DNA of 64,000 nucleotides from Volvariella volvacea V23. Its lineage: Eukaryota > Basidiomycota > Agaricomycetes > Agaricales > Pluteaceae. The notes under the pieces were generated by a model. It searched no databases, had not been told where the DNA came from, and worked only from the letters and a program-made list of their open reading frames with translations. How positions within the stretch are numbered: the first letter of the stretch is position 1; each line of letters starts with the position of its first letter. Location: assembly GCA_000349905.1 (NCBI GenBank), contig KB722763.1, forward strand, positions 283,770-347,769. Direction: 5' to 3'. Position numbers and translations under genes: made by a program. Positions 23,577-34,814 of this stretch are shown piece after piece.

Positions 23577-25508
23577 CTAGATGCTGAAGAACGGTTGATC
23601 GCTGTTCTGCTGCGGCTTGTTCTGCGCGAACGGGTTGTTTCCTGTTTTCTGTGCCAAGATGTGGCGACCAGCGTCTGTATGCCCATATCTAAATGATGCA
23701 TATTATTCCTCCATACAACAGATAGAAGTCGCAGGAAAGCATACCTTAGTGCACCAACGTTACCGAACGTATCCTGTCCATCGTCGCGATTGGCAAAGAG
23801 GTCGGCGAGGTGTTGCTGGTTCTCATCCAAGTCTCTCCTCGTCCTAACTTGGAGAGTGTTTTTAGGACTTGGGCCACCAGAGAGGGGTTGAGGCGAAGGA
23901 GTTAGGTGGGATGAGGACAATGCAGCGAGGTTGTTTGTAGTGTGTGTATCGTATGTACCAGGAAGGTTGAATGACGGCGATCTGGCAGGAGTTGGCCGAG
24001 GAGAAGGAGAGAACCCTGTAGGGCTTTGGACCTGAGCGAATGGATTGTTCATACTAAATCAAGAGATTGAGTTAGGATATTTAATTTGATGACGACAAAT
24101 ACGAACCCAAAACCGGTTGGCTGTGGCGCCAATTGCTGTTGAGGCAAAAACAAAGATTGTTGTTGCTGCTGCTGCTGCTGCTGTTGGAATTGAAGCTGCT
24201 GGAGCTGTTGTTGGCGCATGAATTCTTCTTGCTGCTGCTGCTGCTGGAGGAATAGTTGTTGTTGCCGGAGATATTCCGCCTATCATCATTGCCGAGTTAG
24301 GACTACATATATCCAATCAAGACGATCATACCTGAGCTGCTTCTTGCTCCAATTGTTGTTGATAAGGGTTAAAAGCCGTAAATTGGGGCTGGATGGTATA
24401 TTGTGGTTGAATTTGAGTCAATTGAGGCTGAAGACCAACGGCATAAGGGGTGGGATCAAGCAAGGGGAATGGATTATTGGTGTTTGCGTTGTTCTGCGAC
24501 GAAGCTGGTGTACTGTAAAGCAGAGGTTTCTATCTGTTAGTGAAAGTCATGCAGACGAAGAGGATCGCCACGTACATCTGGCTTGTGTCGTCGAAGAGCG
24601 ACGAAGCGTTCGTGTCGTCAACAGCTTTATGCCGCTTACGCTCCTCTTCTTCACTTTGACGGATGGCCTCCGCCAAATCCCTCTCCTCCGCATTCTGCTG
24701 TTCTTGGGCCAAGGTCCTTTTGCTCTCCTCGATGGCCCTTTTCAGTTCGTCCTCCTCTCCATCCCGTCCCCTATTATTTCTCTTGTCCCTAGGACTAGAC
24801 CCAACTCCGGGCTGACGCCGGTGGAAATTCTCATCTCCTGCGCCCAAACCCAGACCATCGTCATCGACATCTCCGTTACTAGCCCCACGTATCATCCTAT
24901 CCCTCATATTTGCTCTTGCACGGCGTTCCTCTCGTAATCTGGCTTCATCTATAAGTAGATTCGTGATATCCTTTGCCTTCTGCCGAACGTTTGCGCCCTG
25001 GTCCTTTCCATCTTCGTCGATGTACTGAAATTCCTTGAGTGTTTTGATGACGTAGAGATTGTCCCGGAAATATATGACTACATTTTCCGAGCCCTGGTGA
25101 AGGCAGTAGTCTAGAACAGTTAAACTCTACAACCATTATTGTAGAAGACAGTACGCATACGCAAGCTTGAGTTACCGAGGTTCACCGAGATAGGGTATGA
25201 CATTGCGTACCTTGAAGACGTGTCGCCAGTTCTTGCCCTTATCATTCAGCCTCTTATCCAGCATCTCCATAATCTCGACAAAGTCATTTCTTCAGAGGCA
25301 CCAATCGGTAGTGTTAGCTTGGGTGGCGCACATACGTGGTCGCATAGCCTTACTGGTTATATGTCAGCTGGGCGATCTCGTTCATCTGCGTGCCAGATGG
25401 GCCCCATGGATCGTTGGAGGTGGCATCCCGAACCTTGGCCTGGGTGTCGGAATAGCCTTTCGTATAGTTCTTGGTGACGCGGAGGGCAGCCTTGCCGAAA
25501 TGCTGCAT
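23577..25508 (-). CDS. Epsin (ENTH domain endocytic adaptor)
   Basis: Clathrin adaptor that binds PtdIns(4,5)P2 through its ENTH domain and ubiquitinated cargo through UIMs. ATG 25508 (MQHFGKAALRVTKNYTKGYS). ENTH blocks are split by introns: DPWGPSGTQMNEIAQLTYNQ, NDFVEIMEMLDKRLNDKGKN, SLTVLDYCLHQGSENVVIYF, YVIKTLKEFQYIDEDGKDQG and the end KAKDITNLLIDEARLREER. Two UIMs follow (ELKRAIEESK and DLAEAIRQSEEEE), then NPF motifs (NPNNPFPLLD, MNNPFAQVQ, NNPFAQNKP) for EH-domain partners. A glutamine-rich segment is encoded at about 24130-24260 with CAG/CAA runs. Stop TAG 23577-23579. The order ENTH, UIM, NPF is that of yeast Ent1/Ent2. About 500 residues. Confidence 0.92.
24125..24262 (-). repeat. 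CAG/CAA trinucleotide repeats encoding polyglutamine in epsin
   Basis: The plus strand shows gctgctgctgctgctgctg at about 24165-24183 and tgctgctgctgctgctgg near 24231-24248, with ttgttgttgc interruptions. On the coding strand these give Gln runs between the UIMs and the last NPF motifs. A likely length-polymorphic microsatellite within the coding region. Confidence 0.8.
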
Positions 25509-25628
25509 GGTTGGTGTCCAAGGCGAGAACAGGAACAAGGGCGATGCTCAAATCTGCGCCGCGCACCACGTAAGTGTGACTGCGGACTTTGTGGGATCAT
25601 GCATCACATTTGTCACAAAGCCATCAGC

Positions 25629-25700
25629 ACACTGATGGTGAAGTGGTTATCATGCTTGCCTTCCAAGCAAGCGGCACGGGTTCGATTCCCGTTCAGTGTA
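25629..25700 (+). tRNA. tRNA-Gly (TCC)
   Basis: A 72-base cloverleaf. The acceptor stem acactga pairs with tcagtgt over seven pairs, with discriminator A. The D arm is gtgaagtggttatcat. The anticodon arm cttgc-cttccaa-gcaag places TCC at the anticodon, and the T arm is acggg-ttcgatt-cccgt. It is followed at once by a run of seven T (25704-25710), a Pol III terminator. No intron. It lies between the epsin ATG and the divergent cysteine-rich gene. CCA is not encoded, as expected for a eukaryotic nuclear tRNA. Confidence 0.93.
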
Positions 25701-25703
25701 GTC

Positions 25704-25710
25704 TTTTTTT
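25704..25710 (+). terminator. Pol III T-run terminator of tRNA-Gly
   Basis: Seven consecutive T starting four bases after the tRNA 3' end, the normal RNA polymerase III stop signal. Confidence 0.8.
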
Positions 25711-25822
25711 GATTCCGATAGGGTCCTCAGAAATCTGAACCCGTGATGGCTCAGTGGCCACTTGACCCTCAAGCCGTGACTTAAACCTTTCACACTTACA
25801 CCCATACTCTCACCACCCCACA

Positions 25823-26709
25823 ATGGTCGTTGGAACAACCCTAACTGCTATCCGTGCCCCCAAGCGTCGTCGACTCTCATCGCCCCCAACACCCCCTCCA
25901 GAATATTCTTTGAGAGTACTCGCCAAAGCAAACGGGACTAGTCCAATGGCTCATAAACCCGAAGCTCAGCTACTCCAACCCCGGAGTCACGCATGCAGCA
26001 CATGCTACCGCTCTCTGAACGGCCTGCATAATGCCCCCGTCATTTGTGCTCGGTAAGCTTTGACGCGTGTCCGATGTAGCCACTAGTCATGACCGGACGC
26101 GTTCCCCAACAGATGCTCATCTACTATCTGTACAGTGTGCTCTAGAACGTGTACAAGCTGCGCACCATCGCAGCCCCCAACGCCCCATCTCACATGGTCG
26201 CCCACCCCTACGCTCTCACCAACGTTGCTTTCACCTCGCAAAGTGGTGTCTCTTAATGGACGCGGCGGATTGGGGCATTCTAGCAGAAGAGCTGGGGATA
26301 GTGAGAGTTGGAGAACCGGCGCCGGGGTGGAAGTCAGTATGGCTGGCATGGGCGAGGGTTCCCCGATATTGGCAGACCCTTTGGCTGGTCAGCGCAGAAA
26401 ATTCCGAGATGAGGAGGGCGCAGCTCTGTCAGCCTGTAGTGGCTCGGTAAAGGGCACCCGGGGGGTTTTGCAAGATAGAAACGGCTATGCGTCAGCATTC
26501 GTTTCTACCCTCCAAACCGCATATGGAAAGGAGCAAAACGAAGAGGAATGGGGATCTGGTTGCGGGAGAGCCGTGTGTCGGAATTGTTGCATCGAAAACG
26601 TACAGAGGTGGGTGGAGATTTATTTTTGCGAGCTATATGCGTGTATTTATGAGGAATATGTGGTGCATTTAGTGGATCTACAACGTGTTACGACTGCTAT
26701 GGGCAGTAG
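25823..26709 (+). CDS. Cysteine-rich zinc-binding-type protein
   Basis: ATG 25823. Exon 1 has a basic patch (APKRRRLSSPPTPPPEY) and the first cysteines (HACSTCYRSL, VICAR). Intron 26054-26113 (GTAAGC..AACAG) joins CSSTICTVCSRTCTSC. The last intron (GTGGGT..CATTTAG) turns CRNCCIENVQR into SGSTTCYDCYGQ and the stop TAG at 26707-26709. Without that splice the frame runs on to 26821 with an unlikely tail. The CxxC pairs at both ends are spaced for zinc ligands in a cross-brace or ribbon-like fold, with a low-complexity middle. No named family is recognised; small proteins of this layout occur across fungi. PPTPPPEY could be a phosphorylation or WW/SH3 site, which is a guess. Confidence 0.65.
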
Positions 26710-27285
26710 ACCGGGACATGCTGTCCCCTTCACGCCGGCCAAGAAGATCGTAAAGCGATATTACCCTTCGACACGAGACCAGCACCTGACCAACTCCCGC
26801 AGTCTATTTCCTGCTTTCTAATCGTGACTGATATCGATGTCATCGAAGCATGCCAGTGGGCGTGGCTGAGCTCATGGCCTTGGTCTTCTATGACTCCGTC
26901 TCACCCCATTTTATCAATGCTACGAATGCTAACATATAGACCCTTTCGTAATGACATATACAGCGTCCATTTTTTGGTTTAGTTCATAACTGTGTTGCTT
27001 TTCAGAACTGTCCGACCCTCATACTGTTCAAAGTTATTTCCTCATTTTCTTCATACCAATCATTGCATTACCCTTAACTTCGCATTAGCTGTAACTCCTA
27101 TTGGCTTGCGTCCCATTACCATAAACATGTGTGTACCAACAATGTGCTCGGGTGGGAGTGAGTGCCACAGACGGATGTCCAACAGCAGACTATTCCATGA
27201 AGCAAGTATCTATTCAAATCTAGGTATATTATACTACACTACAACACGAATTAAAGAAACCCATTAATCACCCGATCAAACCTCG
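26710..27285. other. Convergent intergenic spacer
   Basis: Between the ends of the cysteine-rich gene (+) and the MFS gene (-). AT-rich 3' flanks; no gene seen. Confidence 0.5.
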
Positions 27286-29032
27286 TTAGCCAGTCTTGGC
27301 CTTCAGCTCCCTCCAAAGTGTCATATGCAAAACGATCCCAACCCCAGCAATAACAATCTGCAGCCCCAAATACTTCAACATCCCCACATCCACACCCGCA
27401 CCGCCCCAAATCGCACCCGTAACGCGCCCAGTATAATTGCTATACTGAATCGCCAAGCTGATCTTCCCATTCCAGCTGGGCGGCAGCTGCTTCGACAACA
27501 AGCTCAGCGTGCACGTGCTCGCGAGATTGAACCCAAGCGCGACCAGAGACCAGCAGATGTAAAAGCTCCCAAACGAGACGCGGTCCGTCGCGATGGTGGC
27601 GAGCATGATGAGGATGCCGGCCATGCCGAGCGATGAGCCGATGGCGAGGATGACGCGGTCTTGGAGTCTGCGCGAGTACCAGACGTTGACGAGCAGGAAG
27701 GGGAAGGTGGTGATGCCGCCGAGGGCGATAAAGTTGCCGGCGTTGTAGGGGGAGTAGTTCCATTTGGAGGCCGAGTAGACGGGGATGTTGCTCTCCCAGG
27801 CGCCGAGGACGAAGAAGCAGGTCATGGCGTACCACATCATGGTGAAGATGATGCCCCATTGGCGGGGGCTGATTGGGCGGTTTTCCTCGCTTTCTAGGGT
27901 GTCCGCTGGAGGTGGTGTAGGGAGTCTTGGTTCGGACCTATTTGTTACAGTGCTAATCCCCAGGCCATCTGTAATGGTAACGGCTGGGGATGTTCGCTGT
28001 GATAACTCGATTGCTGTTTCTGCTTCGCTTGCACCTGCGGTTCTACCGCCGCTCCCATTTCCATTCGTTCGTGGTCCCCGAACATCCTTGAAGATGATCG
28101 CACTCACGATTCCGAAAATTGTCCAGATGATGGCCATAAGCCATCCGGGACTTGTATATCCGTTGAACACGTCATTGGGGAATCCGATCTTGAATAACAA
28201 TCCTCCCAGGAAAGGACCGGCACTAAATCCAAACCCTTGCCCAACGACTAGATAACTGGCTAGTGTCGTCCTACGCCGGATTCCTACGATACGGGGGTCG
28301 GAGCAGTATCGTTTGGAGTACATGAAGCAGATGAATCCGAAACCGGAGACCATCCGACCGATGAGGATTAGGTAGAGGAAGTTGGCGCGGTAGGCTAGTG
28401 CATAGAGGACGTTGCCGATCATTAGAGCAGTGTTGGATACTATGAGCGGGATCTTGTATTGGTCTGGTCATACAATGTGAACGATCCTCCTTGTTGAGCA
28501 GTACGGTATGACGTACCTTTGTCGTATCGAGCCATGGGTAGAAGTGCCAGTCCAGCAAAGGCGGTGGGAATACCGATTGTAAGACCGGAGAAAGTAGCTG
28601 TTCCGCCTAGGTGTTCTGCATAGGCGCTTGCTGCAGAAACGATAATGAAGAACGAAATCTACGACACCAATGTCAGTGTCCACCAACTTCAGAATCCCTC
28701 TATACCGAGGATACGTCACGGGGAATACGCACCTGTGCAAGACCATTCCCCAAGATGATAGTGACCAAAGAAGCCAAATCTGGTAGTTTAAATTCGGGAT
28801 CTACCACTGGTTCCTCGACGACTGTCGAGTTATCAGTTGATGGCGGTCGGGAGATGAATGGGTTAGGGTGGGGTACAGGGTTGGCGGTAACGACGGGTTG
28901 TACAGAACTTGACCATGGGTGTTCAAGTTCTTCTGCCTTTTCTTTTCCAACGTCTCTGTGTTTTTGTGTTGCGCTGGATAGGCTGTCCCCGACAAGGTCT
29001 GCCACGGTGGAGAGGAAGGGTGCAGAAGCCAT
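27286..29032 (-). CDS. Major facilitator superfamily transporter
   Basis: ATG 29032 (MASAPFLSTVADLVGDS) begins a cytosolic N-terminus of about 90 residues with no transmembrane segment. Helices follow across three introns: LASLVTIILGNGLAQ, ISFFIIVSAASAYAEHLGG, GLTIGIPTAFAGLALLPM, MIGNVLYALAYRANFLYLIL, then the loop GRMVSGFGFICFMYSKRYCS, a substitute for the usual G-x-x-x-D-R-x-G-R-R segment. Six further helices come after a central loop rich in Thr, Pro and acidic residues (PRLPTPPPADTLESEENRPI). Stop TAA 27286-27288. Twelve segments in total is plausible. The RY-rich loop resembles fungal MFSD8/SPX-MFS-like proteins of endomembranes more than plasma-membrane sugar carriers; the substrate cannot be told. 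Confidence 0.8.
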
Positions 29033-29842
29033 GGCGGACGGCACTGATTTTGAGCCGAGGGCGTATCTGGCGTTGGCGCTGCGTGCGACGCTTCAGATAT
29101 TAAAGTTGAGCGACTTAAGAGTCTGCAATATTAATTGGATGACTCAGGGTGTCCTTGGCGGAGCAGGGATGGGAGAGGCGGCCTTGAGGAAAACCACCAC
29201 AAAAGTAGAAATTATATGGATTCGGGATCAACAGATCACCGCAAGACCGTGAATCCGCCATACTGATGTGCTTGACAACTTAGCGCCCATTGGTTCTTTA
29301 CTTCCGGGGGTGTTCCGACTGCGGAACATTCGTCTAGGCTGCTGTGGTTCAACATGCTGACCACCGGGTGCTGAGCCCAGAGAATTGTTACAAAGCTGCC
29401 ACCGGAGTGGCGAAATATGGTATGCGTCGATCTTGTTAATTTCGCGAGCGGCGACAAGGACTGGTGGACGCGACGTTGAGGATGGTGGAAGAAAGCGGAG
29501 TGCCGGCCGATGCCAGCGTACGAGCGTCCAATCGGATTCGTTCGGCATATGAGTGGGTTTTCCAGGGGCATGTCCGAAAGAAACGCTGTGGCTTAAATCC
29601 TCGGCCACTCGTGGTCTTCTGTGGCTGAAACTCAAAGCAACGAGGCACATGGGGCTGGAATGCTTGCAAGTCCATTTGTAAATGTATCCTGAGATACGAT
29701 GCCCCAATGCGAAAACGGGTATAAAGATTGCTATCAATACATAGCCAGAGGGTCTCTAGATACTGTCCAGGAAATACACAGTCCGCGTCTATATCAGGAG
29801 GAATAGATAAGGTTCATGGGAGTTACACGAACTTGATGCCAA
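29033..29842. other. Intergenic between MFS and P450 genes
   Basis: Contains the promoter side of the MFS gene and the 3' flank of P450. A minus frame of 169 codons (29228-29737) has no domain, is not spliced sensibly and uses codons unlike nearby genes, so it is not called. Confidence 0.5.
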
Positions 29843-32305
29843 TCATGATTTGGCTTTTCTGAATCGCACCCAGAGGCCACCCTACACAAGTATTCAGTCA
29901 GTTATGTACAATGGTGCGTACTCAGAGGGCGTCATACCTTGACGTAGAGTGTAACCGCTGCTCCGGGCCAAATCTTCTCAAACGCTTGTCTTCCCCGTCC
30001 ACCCTCCCATTCGTGAGGGGGCAGTGATCCTTGTGGCTGAAACTCGGGCGCGAGTTCGAACGATTCAAACCGTTGCAGCAATCTGACCAGGAAATAAGAC
30101 ATCTCGTTGTATGCATAATTTTGGCCAATGCACTGTGCATTAAAGGTGAGCGGGGCGACCCACTGGAATGGGTCAAAGAACTCACGATTCGTGGTCCGGC
30201 GCTGAAGGGGGTGTACATCGTTGGATTTGCGACCAACTGCGCGATGCGTTCTGGTTTCAACCACCTCTCCGGATCGAACACGTCCGCGTCTGGTCCCCAC
30301 AGAGCAGAATTTCGCTGTGTTAACAGAGGTAGATAGACAATCGTCGTGTTTGGTGGCATGTACAAGGGCCTTTGGTCATGACTTGGGTAGGTTGGGTCTG
30401 ACCTGGGCAAGGTGAACCCTGCGGACCGGCTTTCTCGAACGTTAAGTGGGACAGGTGGGAAGAGTCGCAGTGTTTCATTGAGCACAGCTCGCACTGTGGG
30501 TTCGCACCAGGCCAAATTGACATGAGGGAGGATGTCAGCGATAGGTTATGCAAAACATCTGCCATCAGAAGACTTACGGTATTTCATACTCCTCAACTGC
30601 TCATACGTTGGAGCCGTTTGAGTCCCAACGGCACTGATGACTTCATCTCTAAGTCTCTTGGTTACATCGGGATAGAGTGCCATAAAGTAAGTCACGTAAG
30701 TCAACACTGTTGCAGTCTGATGCGTGTTTCAGAGACAGAAAGCCGTGCATCAGGGCATGTTCACTCCCAATTGAAACGCACAACTCACCGTATCTCGTGA
30801 AGCCAACAACATGCTGAGGAGCTGATCACGAATCAGAACTGGGTCTAAAATGGTATCCATGTGCACAGTGCGTGGTCACAGGGACATGATAAGAGGATGA
30901 CGAAAGGGTTAAGGAACCGGTGGAATGTAAAGTCCGTGCCAGTTAAGTGGAGTTCACGGCAGTCAATCAGTTACGATCAATCTCCTCGAGAGTCAACTGA
31001 TCAGATGAAATGCTCACCTTCGGTCGACTCCACGAGATGCTGCAAAAAGTTTTTATCGGATAAAGGACTAGTGACACCTGCAGCTTTGTGGTTTGCATAG
31101 TCGAGCATAGCTTGTTGGACTAGTGGGTCCACCCACTCCCGGATGACCTTGGCATGCGGAACATTTTTATCACCAAAGAGCTCCAACAGCGGCCACAGCC
31201 GTCCAATTCTCGCCCTCGTGGTGATATTCTGCTGTGCCGACTCAAAAGCCAAAGTAAACGCCCCCCACGAATCGTCCGTGGCGGAGCCTTTTGGGCCGAG
31301 CGCTGTTTTTCCCGGGATGGGTCTAGATGCTGAGAGCGTGTCCAGGTTTTGACCAAAAAGGAATTCAGAGGCCGCGTCCAGGGAGAATCGCGAGTAAAGG
31401 TCTTGTGCTTCACACGCTTCTCCCATGCGAGCGGTGGACGATAAGATGTTCAAGGTACGAGAGGTGTATTTCTCGAAGACGTCGAAATCCGAGATTCGTT
31501 CACGTGCGAAGAAGGGCCGAGCGATGCTTCGGTGCTGTCAAGGTGATGGTTCCGCGTCAGAAGGTGTCGACGAGCGTCGCTCGTGAAGTGCGGTCGACTC
31601 ACCAATTTCCATTTCTATAACGAATAAATATCAGAGATAGAGTTACACTTTTGTCGCTTAGAACATACATACCTCGTCATCACGATTAAAGATACCCTCG
31701 CCGAGGAACGTCTCACTTCAAGGAAGCGTTAGTGATAGCAACGCAGGAGAATCCGGGATGTCACACACAATCGCTCCTTCTGGGCTCTGCCCCTCCAGAA
31801 GTGCTGGAACCCAGTAGCCATGACGAACTTGGCGTGCTCCTGATCCATTGATATTATCTACGATCCCCTTTCCTCTATCAATCCAAAAAAAGGCAGCATG
31901 ATAACAACTCACGGTATCCATCCAAAGAATTCTCAAATTCAACGTCGTAGACTGATACTCCTCGAACAGCCGCAGATAAGGATCCAGGATGTAGCTCGTC
32001 TTGAAGTCTTTCATCATCTTCAATAGGATATCCACGTTTCCAGGCCATTTTCCTCGAACTCTTGGTATCGGTCTTGCGCCAAGTGTCTTTGCGTCTTGAA
32101 GTTGTGAGTATGTATAATACGAGTTTCGGCATGTAGCCCAGAATGCCCAGAAACAGGGGTACGCAAGTAGTGACCACCAGCCTAGGGTGCAATTAGGGAG
32201 GAATTGGGGCAAGGTAATATAAAGAATAAGGGAGGGCAGGACGAGGGCTTGAAAGATGTCGAGAAGGATGCGCAACCTGTAGTTGGCGGGATTCCCTTGC
32301 ATCAT
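29843..32305 (-). CDS. Cytochrome P450, CYP63-like
   Basis: Membrane-bound monooxygenase. ATG 32305 is followed by two hydrophobic N-terminal segments (LVLPSLILYITLPQF, WSLLAYPCFWAFWATC). Family blocks in order: GNVDILLKMMKDFKTSYILD, FEEYQSTTLNLRILWMDT, FGQNLDTLSASRPIPG, the I helix DQLLSMLLASRDTTATV, the ExxR motif LNETLRLFPPVPLNVRESR and MPPNTTIVYLPLLTQRN. The heme loop is FSAGPRI joined by an intron (GTGAGT..ATGCACAG, near 30131-30180) to CIGQNYAYNEMS, giving an intact F-x-x-G-x-R-x-C-x-G. A last intron (GTATGA..TGTAG) yields GGLWVRF near the stop TGA (29843-29845). About 600 residues and at least eight introns. Pc-CYP63 proteins of white-rot fungi oxidise hydrophobic xenobiotics and alkanes; this substrate range is inferred. 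A tatatata tract lies about 150 bases upstream (32453-32463). Confidence 0.9.
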
Positions 32306-34814
32306 GGCGGTTTGTGATGAGGGAGGCCTTACTCCGGGTAGTTGATCGTCGGAACGGATGTAACCGAGTGGGAGGAGGTATCTAAGGAGAGCGGGCAGTG
32401 GAGGACGTGAGGGTATTTAACCAGAGTACCACTCAGCACAGCTCGTGATACTTATATATATACCAAATGAGTCTGATAGAGAATGAAGTCAGTGATACAT
32501 AATCACTTGGCCACGAACCCTGTTCGTGCCCAAAACAATGAAATGAAGAAGACATGTCACTCTATATCCCCACACGCACACGGGGCGAACTTCCGGGGTT
32601 CGGGCTTCAGAATCAGCCATGCTGTTACTGACCGAAAATGCACTTCTTTGGCGCTTCGACGAGTGGAATTTTAAAAAACCGTGAAGAACGAGCTCGACCC
32701 TTCCTCGAGTCAAGGCGATTATCAGTGACCGTGTGCTATGAATACGCGCTTGGTAGTGTGCTGATGGTATTAACTATGATGATCAACTCCCCCCCTTGCG
32801 AAAGAAGTATGTTGCCGGGGTTCTTGGATCTAAACTGGTTCAAATGACCGACGTCCGAGTCGGGGGATTTGCCTATCCTGAATGATGCTGATAGAGTGTT
32901 CTCCCTTGCGAGTTCTTAGCGAAGCCGCTTCTTCGGGGTATAAATAAGACCGTTGCATGGTCCGACGGCGAACGCCCTACTTGCACGGCTGGTTTCACGG
33001 GGAGCGGGCACGCAAGGCTCGTGCCCCCACGTCGGAAAAAGTCAATCGACTGCTGTCTGGGAGGCTTGGTATCCCCTTTTGATTCGGCATCTTTTGGGAA
33101 ACTGAAGGGGAGCAGGTAGGTTAGACTAACCAGGTGGTTGACGTGGTCAAGCGGACTGCCACCACCCCCCATCAATCCATTAACCGAACTCCAAACATGG
33201 AACAAACACAGCACAACATCGGTCGATGGTTGCTTCCGACAGACATTTTTGTGCAGGACAGGGTTCTTTTGCTTCATACTGAATTGGTGCTGCCCATCTC
33301 CAGATGCAAGTAGTGACAGAAAGGTGTGGTCTATGACGGCATAGCGAGCTATTCGGGACACTAGTTCCTGAAGATTGGGTTTGCTTGACGTTTACCATAA
33401 GGAGGGATTTGGGTACCTGCCCCGTCGATTCCTCGCGCAGTTGAGGCCATCTCCAGCGCTCCTCGGTGTAAAGTGAGCAGAATGTGCTATAATAGCGCGC
33501 GGCACGATGCCGACCAACAGTTTTTCCAGCTCGTCTTCCTTTTTTTTTGCATCTCATCTTACCCGCCACCGAAGAAGATTGAAGTTTTACCTCTAACAAG
33601 AGTAAAAAAAGTTCCATCATGGCCGTTTTAATGATGCAGGGATCGTCGGGATCACCGGCTTTGACATTCAATTATGGAGCGACAGAATGAACGTTTATGC
33701 TGTGCGTGGGGTCAAGCGTCACACTGACAGAAATGGATCGTAAATAAATCACAGGCTACCAGGTGATCACAAATACGCCCCTCGTTGCTGTCAGTGTCAT
33801 GCATTTCAAACATCATTGCAAGGTAAACTTAGGTATTTCTTTCTAAGTATACCGGCGGATATTCTGCCCGTTTCTCAAGGTGGTGACAGATTAGGAACAC
33901 AAGGTCCCACATGCGCCACAAAGCCTGACACTAACGTAAGGCCGTACTGAGGTCGGCGCTCTCTCTCACCCCTTTTTAGCGCGTCTGTTCCCAAAGCCCT
34001 GCGCAAAGGCTCAGTCAAAGTTGTGTCAGGAATGCAAAAAAAAGTAAGGGTGAAGTAGAAAATTTTGAAATGACGGGTGGAACTCAGGCATGCAGCCACA
34101 ATGGTCCTGCCGAAAGATCCTTCTGTTACAAGACGCACCAACCCGGGTTACAAAGAGCTCGGTAATGTGCTCAACTTTGGTTCAATGCATTCTCGTAATT
34201 CTATATAATATTTACAACCTTGACTAAATTGAGAGGCATTGTCAAGGGGCTAGTGATAGGGTGTAGGCGTCAGTTCCAGGCTGTTCACGCCGTAAGCAAG
34301 GGGCCACACTAAAGCGGCTTATCCTGAGTTATGCGCAATTAGGTTGATGGGCGTCTTACTACAATACAACGGCTCCTTTATTCATGCTTGCTGCTTCTAT
34401 TCACTTTCTTGTTCACCGTCATTGGCCGCAGCCCACACAAGGAATGCCTTATGATCCCTGACATGCCTGTGATCTTGGCCAAACTCCACCAAGGTCGATC
34501 CATGGGATCTTTAGCGTACTACGTGCTATTATCACAACTTGAGTAGTGCCAAGACTCGGTAGTAGAAGGATTCCGATGCGCTCTTAATCATTCGTTACCT
34601 ACGTCGCTATGGTGTGGGTCCCATGTGTAAAGATTTCACATGGCTGGTGGTGTACAATGCAGATGGTCGGTATTGTATCGTTCGTGGTGTGCACAGGGCC
34701 TGGAGCAGTCCACAGACAATGTCCGAACAAGAGAATAACAGATACGTGATGACCGATGGAACATCCAGAGACACGGTGCAATCAGAAGACGAAGACGCAG
34801 ATGATGTGAAACTT
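32306..34814. other. Long gene-poor region, 2.5 kb
   Basis: Upstream of P450 and downstream of the methyltransferase. Frames of up to 163 codons on the minus strand (32873-33671) show no domain or splice logic. A TATAAATA-like stretch lies near 32940. No transposase, reverse transcriptase or terminal repeats were recognised by eye. Confidence 0.45.

Noticed and set aside
25197..25712. Plus-strand frame of 171 codons
   Set aside because: It is antisense to the ENTH exons of epsin, whose conserved residues explain the sequence; part of it also runs over the tRNA.
28611..29252. Plus-strand frame of 213 codons
   Set aside because: Antisense to the MFS transporter N-terminal exons; no domain and no proper start.
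29228..29737. Minus-strand frame of 169 codons
   Set aside because: No domain, no splice support and no similarity to a family; left as intergenic.
33180..33671. Minus-strand frame of 163 codons
   Set aside because: No recognisable motif and no ATG-context or junction support.
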